Translations under genes and position numbers: made by a program
From: Helianthus annuus
Taxonomy: Eukaryota > Streptophyta > Magnoliopsida > Asterales > Asteraceae
Reading direction: 5' to 3'
NCBI RefSeq assembly: GCF_002127325.2
Contig: NC_035448.2
Coordinates: forward strand, 12,787,408 to 12,851,407
Length of the DNA: 64,000 bases
Notes under the pieces: generated by a model
Seen by the model: the letters and a program-made list of their open reading frames with translations, nothing else
What the model was told of the DNA's origin: nothing
Database searches by the model: none
In this document: positions 33,728-44,327 of the stretch, one piece after another
Position numbering within the stretch: the first letter of the stretch is position 1
Layout of the letters: the number at the start of each line of letters is the position of its first letter

Positions 33728-34359
33728 TGTAGGTCCCTTTTCGCGGAGGATTACGAACCTAAACCTTGTTATACTAACCCACTAGCAAGTGCGGAATCCA
33801 AGCTAGTAGGCAAACCGGGATGAAGCAAGTAGAGAAACAAACACACAAGAGTTCACCGATTAACACCACTGTATTAATACGTATGAAGGTTCCGGTTACA
33901 AGCACAATGTTTACAAACAGTTTGCAAACTCTCAAAGTGTGTGTGTGTGAGTTTCGGACAGAATGCTCTCAACTCTCTAACTTTCTGTCTGTGTCTATGT
34001 GCATCTATCTTTCACACTACACTGTATGGATATATATATACCCATACATAGCAGATCTGATCGAAGGATCCGATAGATGGTCCGAAGGATCATCTATCGA
34101 TGACAACCTGTTCGAATGATCAGCAAGGACCTCGAAGGATCATCCTTCGAGGGCCATCAGTCGAAGCATATCTTTCGATCACCTCGAAGGATCAACAGTA
34201 TCCTTCGAGGCTATCCTTCGATTCAGACAAGCATATTACAAACAGATTGGCCAAGTCTAACTAGGAGGATAGTTGACTTGGTCAACTTACAGACCAACTT
34301 AGGACATCGTTTACATACAGACCGAATACAGACAAAGTACAGACACAAGTGCACCAACA
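33728..34359 (-). repeat. 3' LTR of element F
   Basis: Plus-strand limits TGTAGGTCCC and CACCAACA. It contains a cluster of tcgaaggat / atccttcga motifs at about 34058-34215, partly as back-to-back palindromes, and a short TATA run near 34030. Confidence 0.95.
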
Positions 34360-34370
34360 AACTCCCCCTT
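34360..34370 (-). other. Polypurine tract of element F
   Basis: The minus strand reads AAGGGGGAGTT immediately before the 3' LTR. Near-identical copies occur at 34570-34581, 34588-34599 and about 36150-36160. Confidence 0.8.
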
Positions 34371-36228
34371 GGCTGTAGCTTTGTCTTTATCTTCTACAGT
34401 TGTAGACTCGTCTCGAACTTCGATGGTCTTTGGTCTTCAAGTTACCAAAACTCTGATGTCCTTTCAAGTCTTTCAAGTCTTCATTGTCGGAGGATCTTCA
34501 AAGTCTTCACGTCTTGAAAGCAGAGAGTGTATCAACAAACTACCCGTATCATGTAGGAAGTGTGTTGACAAACTCCCCCTTAACATAAGCTCCCCCTTGA
34601 GTTATGCTCGTGAATGACTTGTTCTTTATGAAGTGAGATCCTTGTGGTGTTGATGATGGCCAGTGGCAACTCGATCATCTTCATCTTTTGAGCGCCTTCT
34701 CGTCGTGTCTTTATTCCAAAGCTTGTCATTGACCATGTTCTCCTAGCCTTTAGAATCTGCACATGCAAGAAATCTAAACGCGTAATGAGAACAACTGCTT
34801 GGAATATAGTATAAACAAATGACACATGAATGACCATGTCATAATCAAACACCGTCCGACAGTTTGAAAGTTTAATAAATTTGTCAATTTTAGTCTTTAA
34901 CTTTCAAAACTTTCAAATTTCGACCGTTTATGAAGATTTAGTCAATTTGGTTTTCGTTCAGGTTTCAGGTAACGAAGACTCGAGCTCCAACATCGTACGA
35001 TCAAAAATAAAGTAGAAAGAAAATCTTTTTGGCTTTTAAAAAGTTTATATTAAAACAGATTTTAAAAGTCAACAATTTAAAATCCTTTGAGTGTTATCAA
35101 ACGACATCACCGCTAATGTCGTGCTGATATGCACCAAACGACGAAACTGTTTAAAAGAAAAACAATAAAAGTTAAGCAGTAAATGAATATATACAGGCAT
35201 TCTTTTTGCGAGTTTCGAGGGTAAGAGAATCATATCAGTGTACGGTCATGCCAAAACACTCTTGTTGTTCAGTTAGTTATCATTAAGATAAGCATCCTAT
35301 AACAATTATCGGTATTGTTGTCCACTTAAGCTCAACTTATCAGATGTAATCATGGCGAAGGGATACGTTAAGGTATGATTTATACTTACCGACCGGTGTT
35401 CATCCACATCACGACACATTCCCGTATCAAGGTATGCACGAGAGTTCATCTTACCGGTGAGTATACCGATTATCATCTGTTTGACCGTATAACTTGTGAG
35501 ATACTCACTTATTTTGATTTGAAAACAAGCCCTATGTGGTATAATCACTTATTGATGAGGAACTTGATTTTCATATGCATGAGGGCACAGGTGCAAGTCC
35601 GTGAATAGGTCAGTACTTCCGTACAGCAGAGAGACGAACTTGACACCCGGATAGATGTGATATTTTATCACTTATTTGTTTGGACATGTGATTGTTTATC
35701 ACTTATTGAGGTCGAATGCAGTATGAATATGTACACGTATGTATAGTATCATGGAAGATCTAGACTTGCGTCCCCGTTATTTTTTGGTAAAAGATACAAC
35801 CATGATACTCAGATGATAAGCAGCATAAAGACCGAATATCTCAGAACCTCGGCAATCTATCAAACGAAATTTCGGTACTAAGACCATATGCCAATGAATG
35901 GTTCCCACCTGGTCTTCAGTCGATTAAGATTTATATCACCCTGCACACTTTAAAATGATTGTGAGCCTACCGATACATCTTATATAGAGCTGCTTATCGT
36001 TTTGCATTTAAGGTTTAAAGAGGTTTGGATAGACCACTGATGTACTATCATTTTCTCTTTTGCTCTCCAGGAAACTCATTTTTGTTTTTCTATTGTTTTT
36101 GTGTTTTTGAAATTTTTCGATGTTTTTGGATTTTCAGATTTTTGGATTTACTCCCCCTAAATTCAATAAACTAAGATAAATTTAAAAACACACAAAGATA
36201 TTTACAAAAATGATTTTCCGATGTTGGT
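34371..36228. other. Non-coding tail of element F between pol and 3' LTR
   Basis: About 1.86 kb. The ORFs (largest 90 residues, 34580-34852) show no recognisable motif, and I see no envelope-like protein with a signal peptide or membrane span. It contains the extra PPT-like motifs. Some Sireviruses carry an extra ORF here; none is apparent in this copy. Confidence 0.6.
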
Positions 36229-39200
36229 TTACTCTTGCTTGACCTTAATGCCATTTACCAATAATAAAAAGTCAAATCTAGATTTGTCAAAAGCTTTGGT
36301 AAATAAGTCGGCACGTTGGTCATCGGTGTGGACCTTAACAACATCGATTAGCCTTTTCTCAAAGCAATCACGTATGAAGTGATATTTGATTTCGATGTGT
36401 TTGGTCTTTGAATGCTGCACAGGATTTTTAGTGATATCTAAAGCAGCAGAATTATCAACGTAAATAGGAGTAGTTAGGAATTCAAAACCGTAGTCCCGCA
36501 ATTGTTGTTGGATCCAAAGAACTTGTGAGCAACAACTTGAGGCAGCAATGTATTCAGCTTCGCATGTTGATGTAGCGACACACGTCTGCTTCTTGCACTG
36601 CCATGTGACTAGGTGATTTCCTAAAAACTGACATCCAGCCGTTGTGGATTTGCCGTCGATTTTACATCCGCCAAAATCAGAATCACTGAATGCGACCAAG
36701 TCAAAGTTATTATCCCTAGGATACCACAGACCGGTGTCGGGGTAAGCCTTCAAATAACGAAAAATCCTTTTGACAGCTGCAAGATGTGAGGCCTTCGGAT
36801 TAACTTGATATCTGGCAAGTAGGCACGTTGGGTACATTATATCTGGCCTTGATGCAGTGAGGTACATAAGGGATCCGATCATCGCGCGATAGTATGAAGG
36901 GCTAACAGGTTCACCCTTCAAGTCAGGAGTTATTCCGTGATTAGTTGGCAATGGGGTACCAATGGGCGTTGCATCGGACATCTGGAACCGGCTCAAGATG
37001 TCTCCAACATATTTAGTCTGATGGATGAATATCCCAGACTCCGTTTGTTGCACTTGTAGGCCCAAAAAGAAATTCATTTCCCCCATAGCACTCATCTCGA
37101 ACTTATCCTGCATGATGCGCTCGAAATTCCTACACAAAACATCATTAGTAGAACCAAAAATAATATCATCAACATATACCTGTACCAGAAGAAGATCTCC
37201 ATCTTGTTCTTTGATGAAGAGAGTACAATCGATAAGACCTCTTCGAAAACCGTTCTCCAGCAGATATGTAGATAAGGTTGCATACCAAGCTCGTGGCGCT
37301 TGATGAAGACCATAGAGAGCTTTGTTGAGCAACCAAACCCGGTCGGGATGGACAGGATCTTCAAAACCTGGAGGCTGTTCGACATATACCTCTTCTTCAA
37401 CCACACCATGTAGAAATGCACTCTTCACATCCATCTGATAAACCTTGAATCCTTTGAATGAGGCATAAGCCAGAAAGATCCGAATAGTTTCCAGACGTGC
37501 AACTGGTGCATAGACTTCGTTGTAGTCGATCCCTTCTATCTGACGAAAACCTTGAACGACTAAACGAGCTTTGTTTCGAATAACCACTCCACGGTCGTCT
37601 TTCTTGCATTTGAAGACCCATCGAGTGCCAATCTTCTTGTAGTTCTCAGGCTTTTCAACAAGCTTCCAAACACGAAGCTTGTGAAATTGCTGTAATTCTT
37701 CCTGCATGGCTTCAACCCAAGCACTATCTTTCAATGCTTCTTTCCACGACTTTGGTTCTTCTTGTGACACGTAACACGCGAAGGACCAGTCATTTTGTTG
37801 ACCAGATTCTCTTATAGCTGAATACAAACCAGCATTCCGGTTGTTTCTCAGCTGATTACGCGTCTGCACACCGCGATGGACATCTCCTATTATGTTCTGC
37901 TGGGGATGGGTATCGTGAATCCTCATTTCAGGATTATCTGGCACACGAGCGTTGATACCCAAGTTGGTAAGATTAAGATCAACAACCAACTCCACACCAG
38001 GAATGTGGGTAGAGGTGGATGCATTCCCTTCAGCAGTGTCTACATTCTGCGTATGAGGTGTATCACCAGAGGCACCTTGAACAGGAGCAGCTGGAGCTGA
38101 AGATCCTTCGGCTGCATCATGATATTCATCATCTTCAGAAGAGTCATTATAATCAGCAGCATCTTCATAAACCTCATTTTGAACCATATTGTTGACTGAC
38201 GAAGAAGCTTGAGGGTCAACAACAATAGGTCTAACCAATGGCGAGACGGCAGCGTTGTCACTTTCCAACAACATCCGAGCCGCTGCTGATTCTTCGTCAA
38301 AGGTTGGCAGATTGAAGGAGTCAAATAGCCCATCATAATCGAACATCCACGGATCACCCGGAGCCCTAACAGGACTCGTGTACCTTTGAACCCTAACTTC
38401 ACTCCATAGCTCTATCTTTTTGGTAGCTAGATTCCAAACACGAAAATTCGGAGTAGCATATCCAAGGAAGAAACCCTCGATAGCTCTTGCACCAAACTTT
38501 CCATCCGGCTCAATCATAGTACATGGAGCACCAAACGGTTCAAGGTAAGAAAGATCCGGTTTCCTTTTCTGAAGGAGTTCGAAGCAAGTCTTGCCATGTC
38601 TCTTAACTGTAAGAACTCTGTTCAACGTGTAGCAAGCAGCCGATACAGCCTCTCCCCAGAATTGAATAGGGAGTTCCGACTCTACTAACATTGTTCTTGC
38701 AGTTTCTATAATCGTCCGATTCTTCCTCTCAGCGACACCATTTTGTTGTGGAGTATAACGAGAACTGTACTCATGAAGAATGCCTTTAGAAGTACAAAAC
38801 TCATCCATAACTTGATTCTTGAATTCTGTTCCATTGTCGCTTCGGATCCTTTTTACTTTCAACGTATAGAGATTCTCCAACATTGTAAGAAGATCCTTGA
38901 GGATGCCAGGAGTTTCACTCTTGTGTGCCATAAAAGATACCCAAGAAAATCTAGAGTAGTCATCAGTAACTACTAAACAATAAGCATCACCAAACGTTGT
39001 CTTGTGCTTCATAGGTCCAAAAAGGTCCATATGAAGACGTTCGAGAGGCATGCTGACAGTGTTGATTTTCTTCAAAGGGTGAGACTTCTTTGTTTGCTTC
39101 CCCTTTTGGCACGAGACACAGATATCTTGCAAATGAAAACTTCTTACAGGCACACCATTCACAAGATTATTTTTCACCAAATGGTTCATCTTTCTCAAGT

Positions 39201-39675
39201 GAATGTGTCCCATTCTTCTGTGCCAAGATATAGACTCCTTTTCTGTGGCTTTTGAGACAAAGCAAGTGACTTGTGCAGATGTAGTAATCGCCTGGCTCAT
39301 ATCGAGAATATAAAGATCATTAACTCTCGGAGCCGATAAGAGAATCCATTCTTGTGGAATTTTGAATCCAGGTTTCAGCACGTAGCAGCCAGCGTCATCA
39401 AAAATCACTGAGAACTTTTTATCGCAGATTTGCGACACACTCAGAAGATTGTGATCAATTTGCTTCACATAATTGATCTTATCAAAGCACACGATACCAT
39501 TGGAGATACTTCCTTCTCCAGTGATGTACCCACCTTTATCACCCGCAAAAGCAACATACCCTCCTCTAATATTTCTCACGTCGTATAGGAGTCGTAAGTC
39601 GCCAGTCATGTGCCTGGATGCCCCACTATCAACAATCCAATGACTATTAATAGTTCCTCCTAGAACATCCTGCAC
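36229..39675 (-). CDS. Copia Pol polyprotein (protease, integrase, RT, RNase H) of element F
   Basis: An uninterrupted 1148-residue ORF. Near the start, WIVDSGASRHMTGD carries the aspartic-protease DSGA. A GAG-pre-integrase zinc-binding region has HRRMGHIHLRKM and CVSCQKGK (about 150-200). The integrase DDE residues lie in HMDLFGP (about 215), SDNGTEF (about 277) and GVAERKNR (about 310). RT shows WVFKCKKDDRG, QMDVKSAFLHG and the catalytic YVDD (about 832). RNase H has SDSDFGG (about 997), CEAEYIA and ADLFTKAF (about 1125). Domain order integrase before RT is diagnostic of Ty1/copia. The frame opens just after a TGA with no nearby in-frame ATG; the first codon in the listed span is GTG. It lies in a different frame from gag, so it needs splicing, frameshifting or reinitiation. 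Confidence 0.95.
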   Translation of the reverse strand: MQDVLGGTINSHWIVDSGASRHMTGDLRLLYDVRNIRGGYVAFAGDKGGYITGEGSISNGIVCFDKINYVKQIDHNLLSVSQICDKKFSVIFDDAGCYVLKPGFKIPQEWILLSAPRVNDLYILDMSQAITTSAQVTCFVSKATEKESISWHRRMGHIHLRKMNHLVKNNLVNGVPVRSFHLQDICVSCQKGKQTKKSHPLKKINTVSMPLERLHMDLFGPMKHKTTFGDAYCLVVTDDYSRFSWVSFMAHKSETPGILKDLLTMLENLYTLKVKRIRSDNGTEFKNQVMDEFCTSKGILHEYSSRYTPQQNGVAERKNRTIIETARTMLVESELPIQFWGEAVSAACYTLNRVLTVKRHGKTCFELLQKRKPDLSYLEPFGAPCTMIEPDGKFGARAIEGFFLGYATPNFRVWNLATKKIELWSEVRVQRYTSPVRAPGDPWMFDYDGLFDSFNLPTFDEESAAARMLLESDNAAVSPLVRPIVVDPQASSSVNNMVQNEVYEDAADYNDSSEDDEYHDAAEGSSAPAAPVQGASGDTPHTQNVDTAEGNASTSTHIPGVELVVDLNLTNLGINARVPDNPEMRIHDTHPQQNIIGDVHRGVQTRNQLRNNRNAGLYSAIRESGQQNDWSFACYVSQEEPKSWKEALKDSAWVEAMQEELQQFHKLRVWKLVEKPENYKKIGTRWVFKCKKDDRGVVIRNKARLVVQGFRQIEGIDYNEVYAPVARLETIRIFLAYASFKGFKVYQMDVKSAFLHGVVEEEVYVEQPPGFEDPVHPDRVWLLNKALYGLHQAPRAWYATLSTYLLENGFRRGLIDCTLFIKEQDGDLLLVQVYVDDIIFGSTNDVLCRNFERIMQDKFEMSAMGEMNFFLGLQVQQTESGIFIHQTKYVGDILSRFQMSDATPIGTPLPTNHGITPDLKGEPVSPSYYRAMIGSLMYLTASRPDIMYPTCLLARYQVNPKASHLAAVKRIFRYLKAYPDTGLWYPRDNNFDLVAFSDSDFGGCKIDGKSTTAGCQFLGNHLVTWQCKKQTCVATSTCEAEYIAASSCCSQVLWIQQQLRDYGFEFLTTPIYVDNSAALDITKNPVQHSKTKHIEIKYHFIRDCFEKRLIDVVKVHTDDQRADLFTKAFDKSRFDFLLLVNGIKVKQE

Positions 39676-39689
39676 ATGTCATAAAAACA

Positions 39690-42272
39690 TCAGTTGAGAA
39701 TGGGGACCCAAGCCTTAGTGGTCTTGGGTCGTCCCTTAGCATCACGAAACGTGAGCTCGATCTCTTGATGATTTTTAAGAACAACTGCTCCCCCTGAATT
39801 GTCACCCGACTTAGGTAACCAAGTTTGTCTGTGCCTACCAGTTTTTGAAGATTCTAGTTTTACAGGTTGTGACACACTTGGTTCTTTTTGCACTGTTTTA
39901 ACTTCAGATTTTAAAGCTTTTTCAACAGTTTTCATGTTCTTACGTCGTTGTTTAGTTTCTTGTTCTTTTACAGTTCGTTTTACAGTTCGTTTATCAAGTT
40001 TAGGTGAAATTGATCGACGTTGAGGGTGAACTGTTTCAGGTGGAGCTTTTTCAACCAATTTCTTCTTTGGAGCATTTGGGCAGTTTCTGATAATGTGCCC
40101 AATTTCTCCACATTTGAAACAAGTTCTCCTTTCAACAGACTTAGGAGAACTTGATTGACTACCAGATGTTGAACCTGTAGAACCTGAGGTACTTGCTCTT
40201 TCATCACACCCGTTTGTGTGTTGGGTGTAATTGTTATCACTGTTACGTTTTAAAATCTTGACTTGTTGTACAAAATCAGTGTTTGATTTGTTTTCAAAAG
40301 TCTCAATTTTATCTGTACCTCTTGATGCTACAAATTTAACATCTTTTCCTTTCTTCATGTAACGAGCTCCTTTTGATTCAACCTTAGCCTTTGACTTTGG
40401 AGCTCGTTGTTGTTGTTTACCCTTAGAAGCAGTAGGCTGTTGAGTGGTTGGAGATTTTTGATTACCAAACTGTTTTCTAATCTCAGCCTTAGGAATTGGA
40501 TCACATTGTGTTACCACAATTCCCGGAAGTGTTTTTCCCAAAAATTTGTTTGTATTGTCTTCAAAGACTTTGTCAATCAAAGATTTATTTACATTTTTAA
40601 TTGGAAAAACATGATCTGAGTAGATTTTATTATCTCCAACCAAAGTGTACAACACATTACTGCTTTTAACAGTAGACACACCTGTCTTATCAACTTTGAC
40701 AGGATCAATCACTTGCTTCTTAACAGATGGAACCTCAGGAGTATCAGGATCACAAAGGATGTGATTCTCTCGTGGAATATCTACTCCTTTCATCTTGCTA
40801 AGTGATTTATCCTGATCACTTACAGCCACTTCTGATTCATCATCCGATGTCTCATAGTCCTCGATAATTGGAGGACTTTGCTTCATGGATGATGAAGTTT
40901 CTTGTTCCTTAGAGGCTGTGTTTGAAGAATTGTCCGGTTTGAACCCAAGGCCAGTAGCAAACTCCTCAACATCAAGAGGCACACTGGGTTCATACCGAGG
41001 CATTTCTTCCTCATCAGGCATCTTGGTATAATTGTTCATCAAGGGGGGCGGACATTTATTATACCCTATGCCTTTCTGATTTCCCTTTAGTTGTTGAACA
41101 TCGATGATGTGATCAAGCACAAATTGGGAGTTAGAATAACTATCCAATTTCTGTTTGATCGCATCATGTTCGCATTGGGCAATGGCTAATTGCTTTTTAG
41201 TTTCTTCCACAATGTTAATATATTCATTTATACTCACTTGCTTGTGGTAAACTACTTTGTTAACCTCGGACACATTTTTCTTTAAAGTTTCTATTACAGA
41301 TTTAAATTCTTTTTCATTCCGGGTTAAAGCCATGTTTGCCTCTTTGCATTTCGACAGTTCAATAACCAAATTCTGGTTATGACTATGAAGCTTTTCTGAT
41401 TCAAGCTTCATCTCTGCACATGATTTACAAATACTAGGAGCAGGAGGTTCAGAAGTTACCTGACTAGTAGAGGCTGAGCCGTTTGCCATAAAGGCAGTTT
41501 GAAAAGAAAAAGCTCCATCTTCAGAGAATAGCTTTTCCATTTCCTTTGATGCAGTATCCGCCTTTCTAAACAGAATTGATTTCTGACATTTAAGCTCATC
41601 AGCTTCATTCAGAAGATCCTGAATATCTTCACCTTCTTCCTCCTCATCAGGCTCTGAGTGATTATCCCCAGAAACAGAGCCTTCTTCATCCGAACTTCCA
41701 GAATAACCAGAACTGTCATCGCTTCCAGAAGATTCTTCTTTATGAACATGCTCGATGACTTTAGCATACAATGCAGTTCCACTTCCTTGATCACCTTCAC
41801 CAAACTGAACTGACCAGTCACATCCTTCATCAGCTTGAACAGCCAAAGCCCGATTGTGATTTGCAGTTCCAGGCTGTCCCTGATTGTTGTTCACTGCCAC
41901 CATTCTCCGTTCACGGTTCTCTTGTTGGGCATTCACATTCGTCTGGTTTCTGAAAGGATTGTGATTGCCGTGTTTTGTTGGTCGAGTGCACTCACGTTTA
42001 AAGTGCCCTTTCTCGCCACAGTTAAAGCACGTGACGGCATTAATATCAAACCCATACTTCGTGTTTTTCTTTCCTTCCAACGAAGTTCTTCCAGTTCGTG
42101 CCATGAAGTCTTTTGCCCTTCTAACCGCACTAGCAAAAGCCCATTTAATATCCATCAACTCCATTTCTTCCTTGTCGATCTGATCATAATCTTCATTGGT
42201 CATGTTGATGTTTCCAAGCTGACCTGCTACCAAACCACAGTATGCACTGACCATGGTGTTGATAATCTCCAT
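39690..42272 (-). CDS. Copia Gag of element F, C-terminal part (two CCHC knuckles)
   Basis: An 860-codon ORF in the same frame as the gag start at 43433 but cut off from it by one TAA at 42447-42449. A first CCHC zinc knuckle, CFNCGEKGHFKREC, is at about 82-95. An acidic Ser/Glu/Asp region and a long predicted coiled coil follow (SEKLHSHNQNL to NVSEVNKVV, about 290-390), then a lysine-rich segment and a second CCHC knuckle, CFKCGEIGHIIRNC (about 715). Two knuckles more than 600 residues apart and this overall length are unusual for copia gag. It ends TKAWVPILN and a TGA 15 bases before the listed pol start. The first ATG of this piece is internal to gag, so independent translation is doubtful. 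Confidence 0.85.
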   Translation of the reverse strand: MEIINTMVSAYCGLVAGQLGNINMTNEDYDQIDKEEMELMDIKWAFASAVRRAKDFMARTGRTSLEGKKNTKYGFDINAVTCFNCGEKGHFKRECTRPTKHGNHNPFRNQTNVNAQQENRERRMVAVNNNQGQPGTANHNRALAVQADEGCDWSVQFGEGDQGSGTALYAKVIEHVHKEESSGSDDSSGYSGSSDEEGSVSGDNHSEPDEEEEGEDIQDLLNEADELKCQKSILFRKADTASKEMEKLFSEDGAFSFQTAFMANGSASTSQVTSEPPAPSICKSCAEMKLESEKLHSHNQNLVIELSKCKEANMALTRNEKEFKSVIETLKKNVSEVNKVVYHKQVSINEYINIVEETKKQLAIAQCEHDAIKQKLDSYSNSQFVLDHIIDVQQLKGNQKGIGYNKCPPPLMNNYTKMPDEEEMPRYEPSVPLDVEEFATGLGFKPDNSSNTASKEQETSSSMKQSPPIIEDYETSDDESEVAVSDQDKSLSKMKGVDIPRENHILCDPDTPEVPSVKKQVIDPVKVDKTGVSTVKSSNVLYTLVGDNKIYSDHVFPIKNVNKSLIDKVFEDNTNKFLGKTLPGIVVTQCDPIPKAEIRKQFGNQKSPTTQQPTASKGKQQQRAPKSKAKVESKGARYMKKGKDVKFVASRGTDKIETFENKSNTDFVQQVKILKRNSDNNYTQHTNGCDERASTSGSTGSTSGSQSSSPKSVERRTCFKCGEIGHIIRNCPNAPKKKLVEKAPPETVHPQRRSISPKLDKRTVKRTVKEQETKQRRKNMKTVEKALKSEVKTVQKEPSVSQPVKLESSKTGRHRQTWLPKSGDNSGGAVVLKNHQEIELTFRDAKGRPKTTKAWVPILN

Positions 42273-42446
42273 ATGTTCCTTAGCAACTTCAATGCTAAGG
42301 TGTGAAAGATTTGAGTTGTCGACTCGGATTGTGTGATGACTTTGGGGTTGAGGTTGAGGATTGCTTGTATAGTGAGCTTGCTGTTGTTGTTGTTGAGGTT
42401 GTGGTTGTGGCTGTGTTGGAACAGGAATGTAAGACCTCGGATCGAA

Positions 42447-43433
42447 TTAAGGTTGTGGTGGAGCAGCTGTTGATTGAGGAAATGGAAAGGAACTTGAACT
42501 TGTATTGGACACAAATGCAGTCTGCAGCTTAGGTTGCTGTTGCTGAGCTGCAGCGGATCTTGCCAAAGCATCGAATCCTGGAAGATACATTTCTGTATTC
42601 TGAGGAGCTGGAGCACGCCTTGCTTTCCTAATTTCTTCATCATTTTTATGTTCCAGCTTTTGAATGAACTCATAGATGTTGACTTGATCTAGAGTTCCAG
42701 TATGCTTCAACAGTTCAATGAAAGAACTCCACTTTGGAGGTAAGGCGTCAGCAAATCTACTCACCATGTCTTGTTGAGTAGAGACAACTCCATAAGCACA
42801 CATCTCACTAATCAAATGATAGAAACGTGTGATCATATCATTCAGAGTCTCGTTTTCCAAAAACTGAAAGGATTCAAACTCTTTCTTCAACAAATCATGC
42901 CGAGATTTTCGAGCAGCTGCATTGCCTTCTCCTCTAGCAACTAAGGCATCCCACAATGCTTTCGTGGTCTTGCAATATGAGAACTGATGGTAGATGTCTT
43001 TGTTGAGTGCTTGAGTAAGTGTGGCAAAGGCCTTTTTCTCCAATTCATAAGCCTTCTTGTCATTTTCAAGCATATTGGCATAATCCTCTGAAGTTGACGC
43101 AGCAGTTTCAAGATTAGTATTGAACGCATTGATGAAACACGTCCAAAGATCAGTGCTTTGCCCTTGAACATATGTGTGAAAACGGTTTTTCCATGATGGA
43201 AAATCGTTCATATGGTTCAACTTAGGTGGACGATTGTTGCTGCCAGTTTCACTTTCACTAATCAGAAGGTTCTGAAGACTTTGACTTTGATTGGATACCA
43301 AAGCCCATTGACTTGGACTGATTGTTGTAGGCGGTAACATACTCTTTGCCCAATCTGCAGCAGTGACTAGCTCTTGATTGGATCGGGAGTCCAAACTCCA
43401 ATCCCACGGACTAGTACAACTCATTTTGATCAA
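42447..43433 (-). CDS. Copia Gag of element F, N-terminal part (UBN2-like), ended by a premature TAA
   Basis: 328 residues from the first ATG after the leader. It contains the copia gag core: FPSWKNRFHTYVQG, TKALWDALVARGEG, LKKEFESFQFLENETLNDMI and RFADALPPKWSSFI. This matches the UBN2/retrotrans_gag family that forms the particle shell. A Gln/Pro-rich tail ends at TAA (42447-42449). The frame continues open through Gln/Pro-rich codons into the 42272 ORF, so the stop looks like a single point change, plausibly CAA to TAA. Together the two parts span about 1247 codons. Confidence 0.9.
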   Translation of the reverse strand: MIKMSCTSPWDWSLDSRSNQELVTAADWAKSMLPPTTISPSQWALVSNQSQSLQNLLISESETGSNNRPPKLNHMNDFPSWKNRFHTYVQGQSTDLWTCFINAFNTNLETAASTSEDYANMLENDKKAYELEKKAFATLTQALNKDIYHQFSYCKTTKALWDALVARGEGNAAARKSRHDLLKKEFESFQFLENETLNDMITRFYHLISEMCAYGVVSTQQDMVSRFADALPPKWSSFIELLKHTGTLDQVNIYEFIQKLEHKNDEEIRKARRAPAPQNTEMYLPGFDALARSAAAQQQQPKLQTAFVSNTSSSSFPFPQSTAAPPQP

Positions 43434-43494
43434 ATATAAGTACCAAACCTACACACCACAAACTGTTAAGTGCAAAAACAGATATGAATCGAAA

Positions 43495-43960
43495 GATGCA
43501 ACCTGTTCGAAAGATCAATATTTGTTCGAATGATCAACAAGGTTCGAAAGATCCTTGTTGAGTTTCGAACAAAGACTTCGAAGGATTGACTTCGAAAGAT
43601 TGACTATACGAAGGATCCTTATCTTTCGAAAGATGATTTCGAAAGATTCTCCTTATGTTTCGAACACAGGTCTCGAAAGATGACACTTGTTCGAAGAATC
43701 AACAGTGTTCGAAGGATCACTGTTGATGGCTCGAACAATAACTTCGAAAGATAACCTTGAAAGATTCACCCAACACGAAGGATCCTTATCTTTCGTAATG
43801 AACAGTAACTCGAAGGATGTATCTATCGAAAAGATTCCTTGACTCGAAGAATAACACACTGACTTCGAAAGATGTTCGAAGGATGGTTATCTTTCGAATC
43901 TCCTTGATCGAAGGATGATCCTTCGAGCTCGAAAGTTATCTTTCGACGGTCTGACACACT
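43495..43960. repeat. TCGAAAGAT / TCGAAGGAT motif array in the leader of element F
   Basis: More than 20 copies of cgaaagat, cgaaggat or their complements (atctttcga, atccttcga) are spread over about 470 bp between the PBS and the gag ATG. The same motif clusters in both LTRs. Several are back to back and can pair as hairpins. Confidence 0.85.
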
Positions 43961-44313
43961 GACAAAGGTACTGATGGGTTGGTGAGAAAAGTGACAGGTT
44001 GGTGTACCAACTTTCGGCAGAAAGGATATGGTCTGCCAACAACTTTTCACCAAACTTTTTGACTTTCAAAAAGTTTACTAAAAATAGGCAACCTTATCCT
44101 CAACCAGTTCACTGGAATGATAATCGGAATATGACCGGAAAAATCAAAGTCACTTAAAAACAAGTTTTCAAGTTACCCAACCCAACCTTGAACACTCCCG
44201 ATGGTTTAGAGCGCGTTTTTATGCAGAAAACTACCAAAAACGGGTGCTAAACCAAGTGTCCAAACACACCAAAGATCTTGAACAACCCGGTTTTAAACAA
44301 GGTAAAGAGCCAA

Positions 44314-44325
44314 GCTCTGATACCA
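44314..44325 (-). other. Primer-binding site of element F (initiator Met-tRNA type)
   Basis: The minus strand reads TGGTATCAGAGC, two bases from the LTR at 44328. Confidence 0.9.
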
Positions 44326-44327
44326 CT

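Noticed and set aside
33820..34517. Plus-strand ORFs of 99 and 133 residues, repeated at 44420-44976
   Set aside because: They are antisense readings of the identical LTRs of element F with no recognisable protein features.
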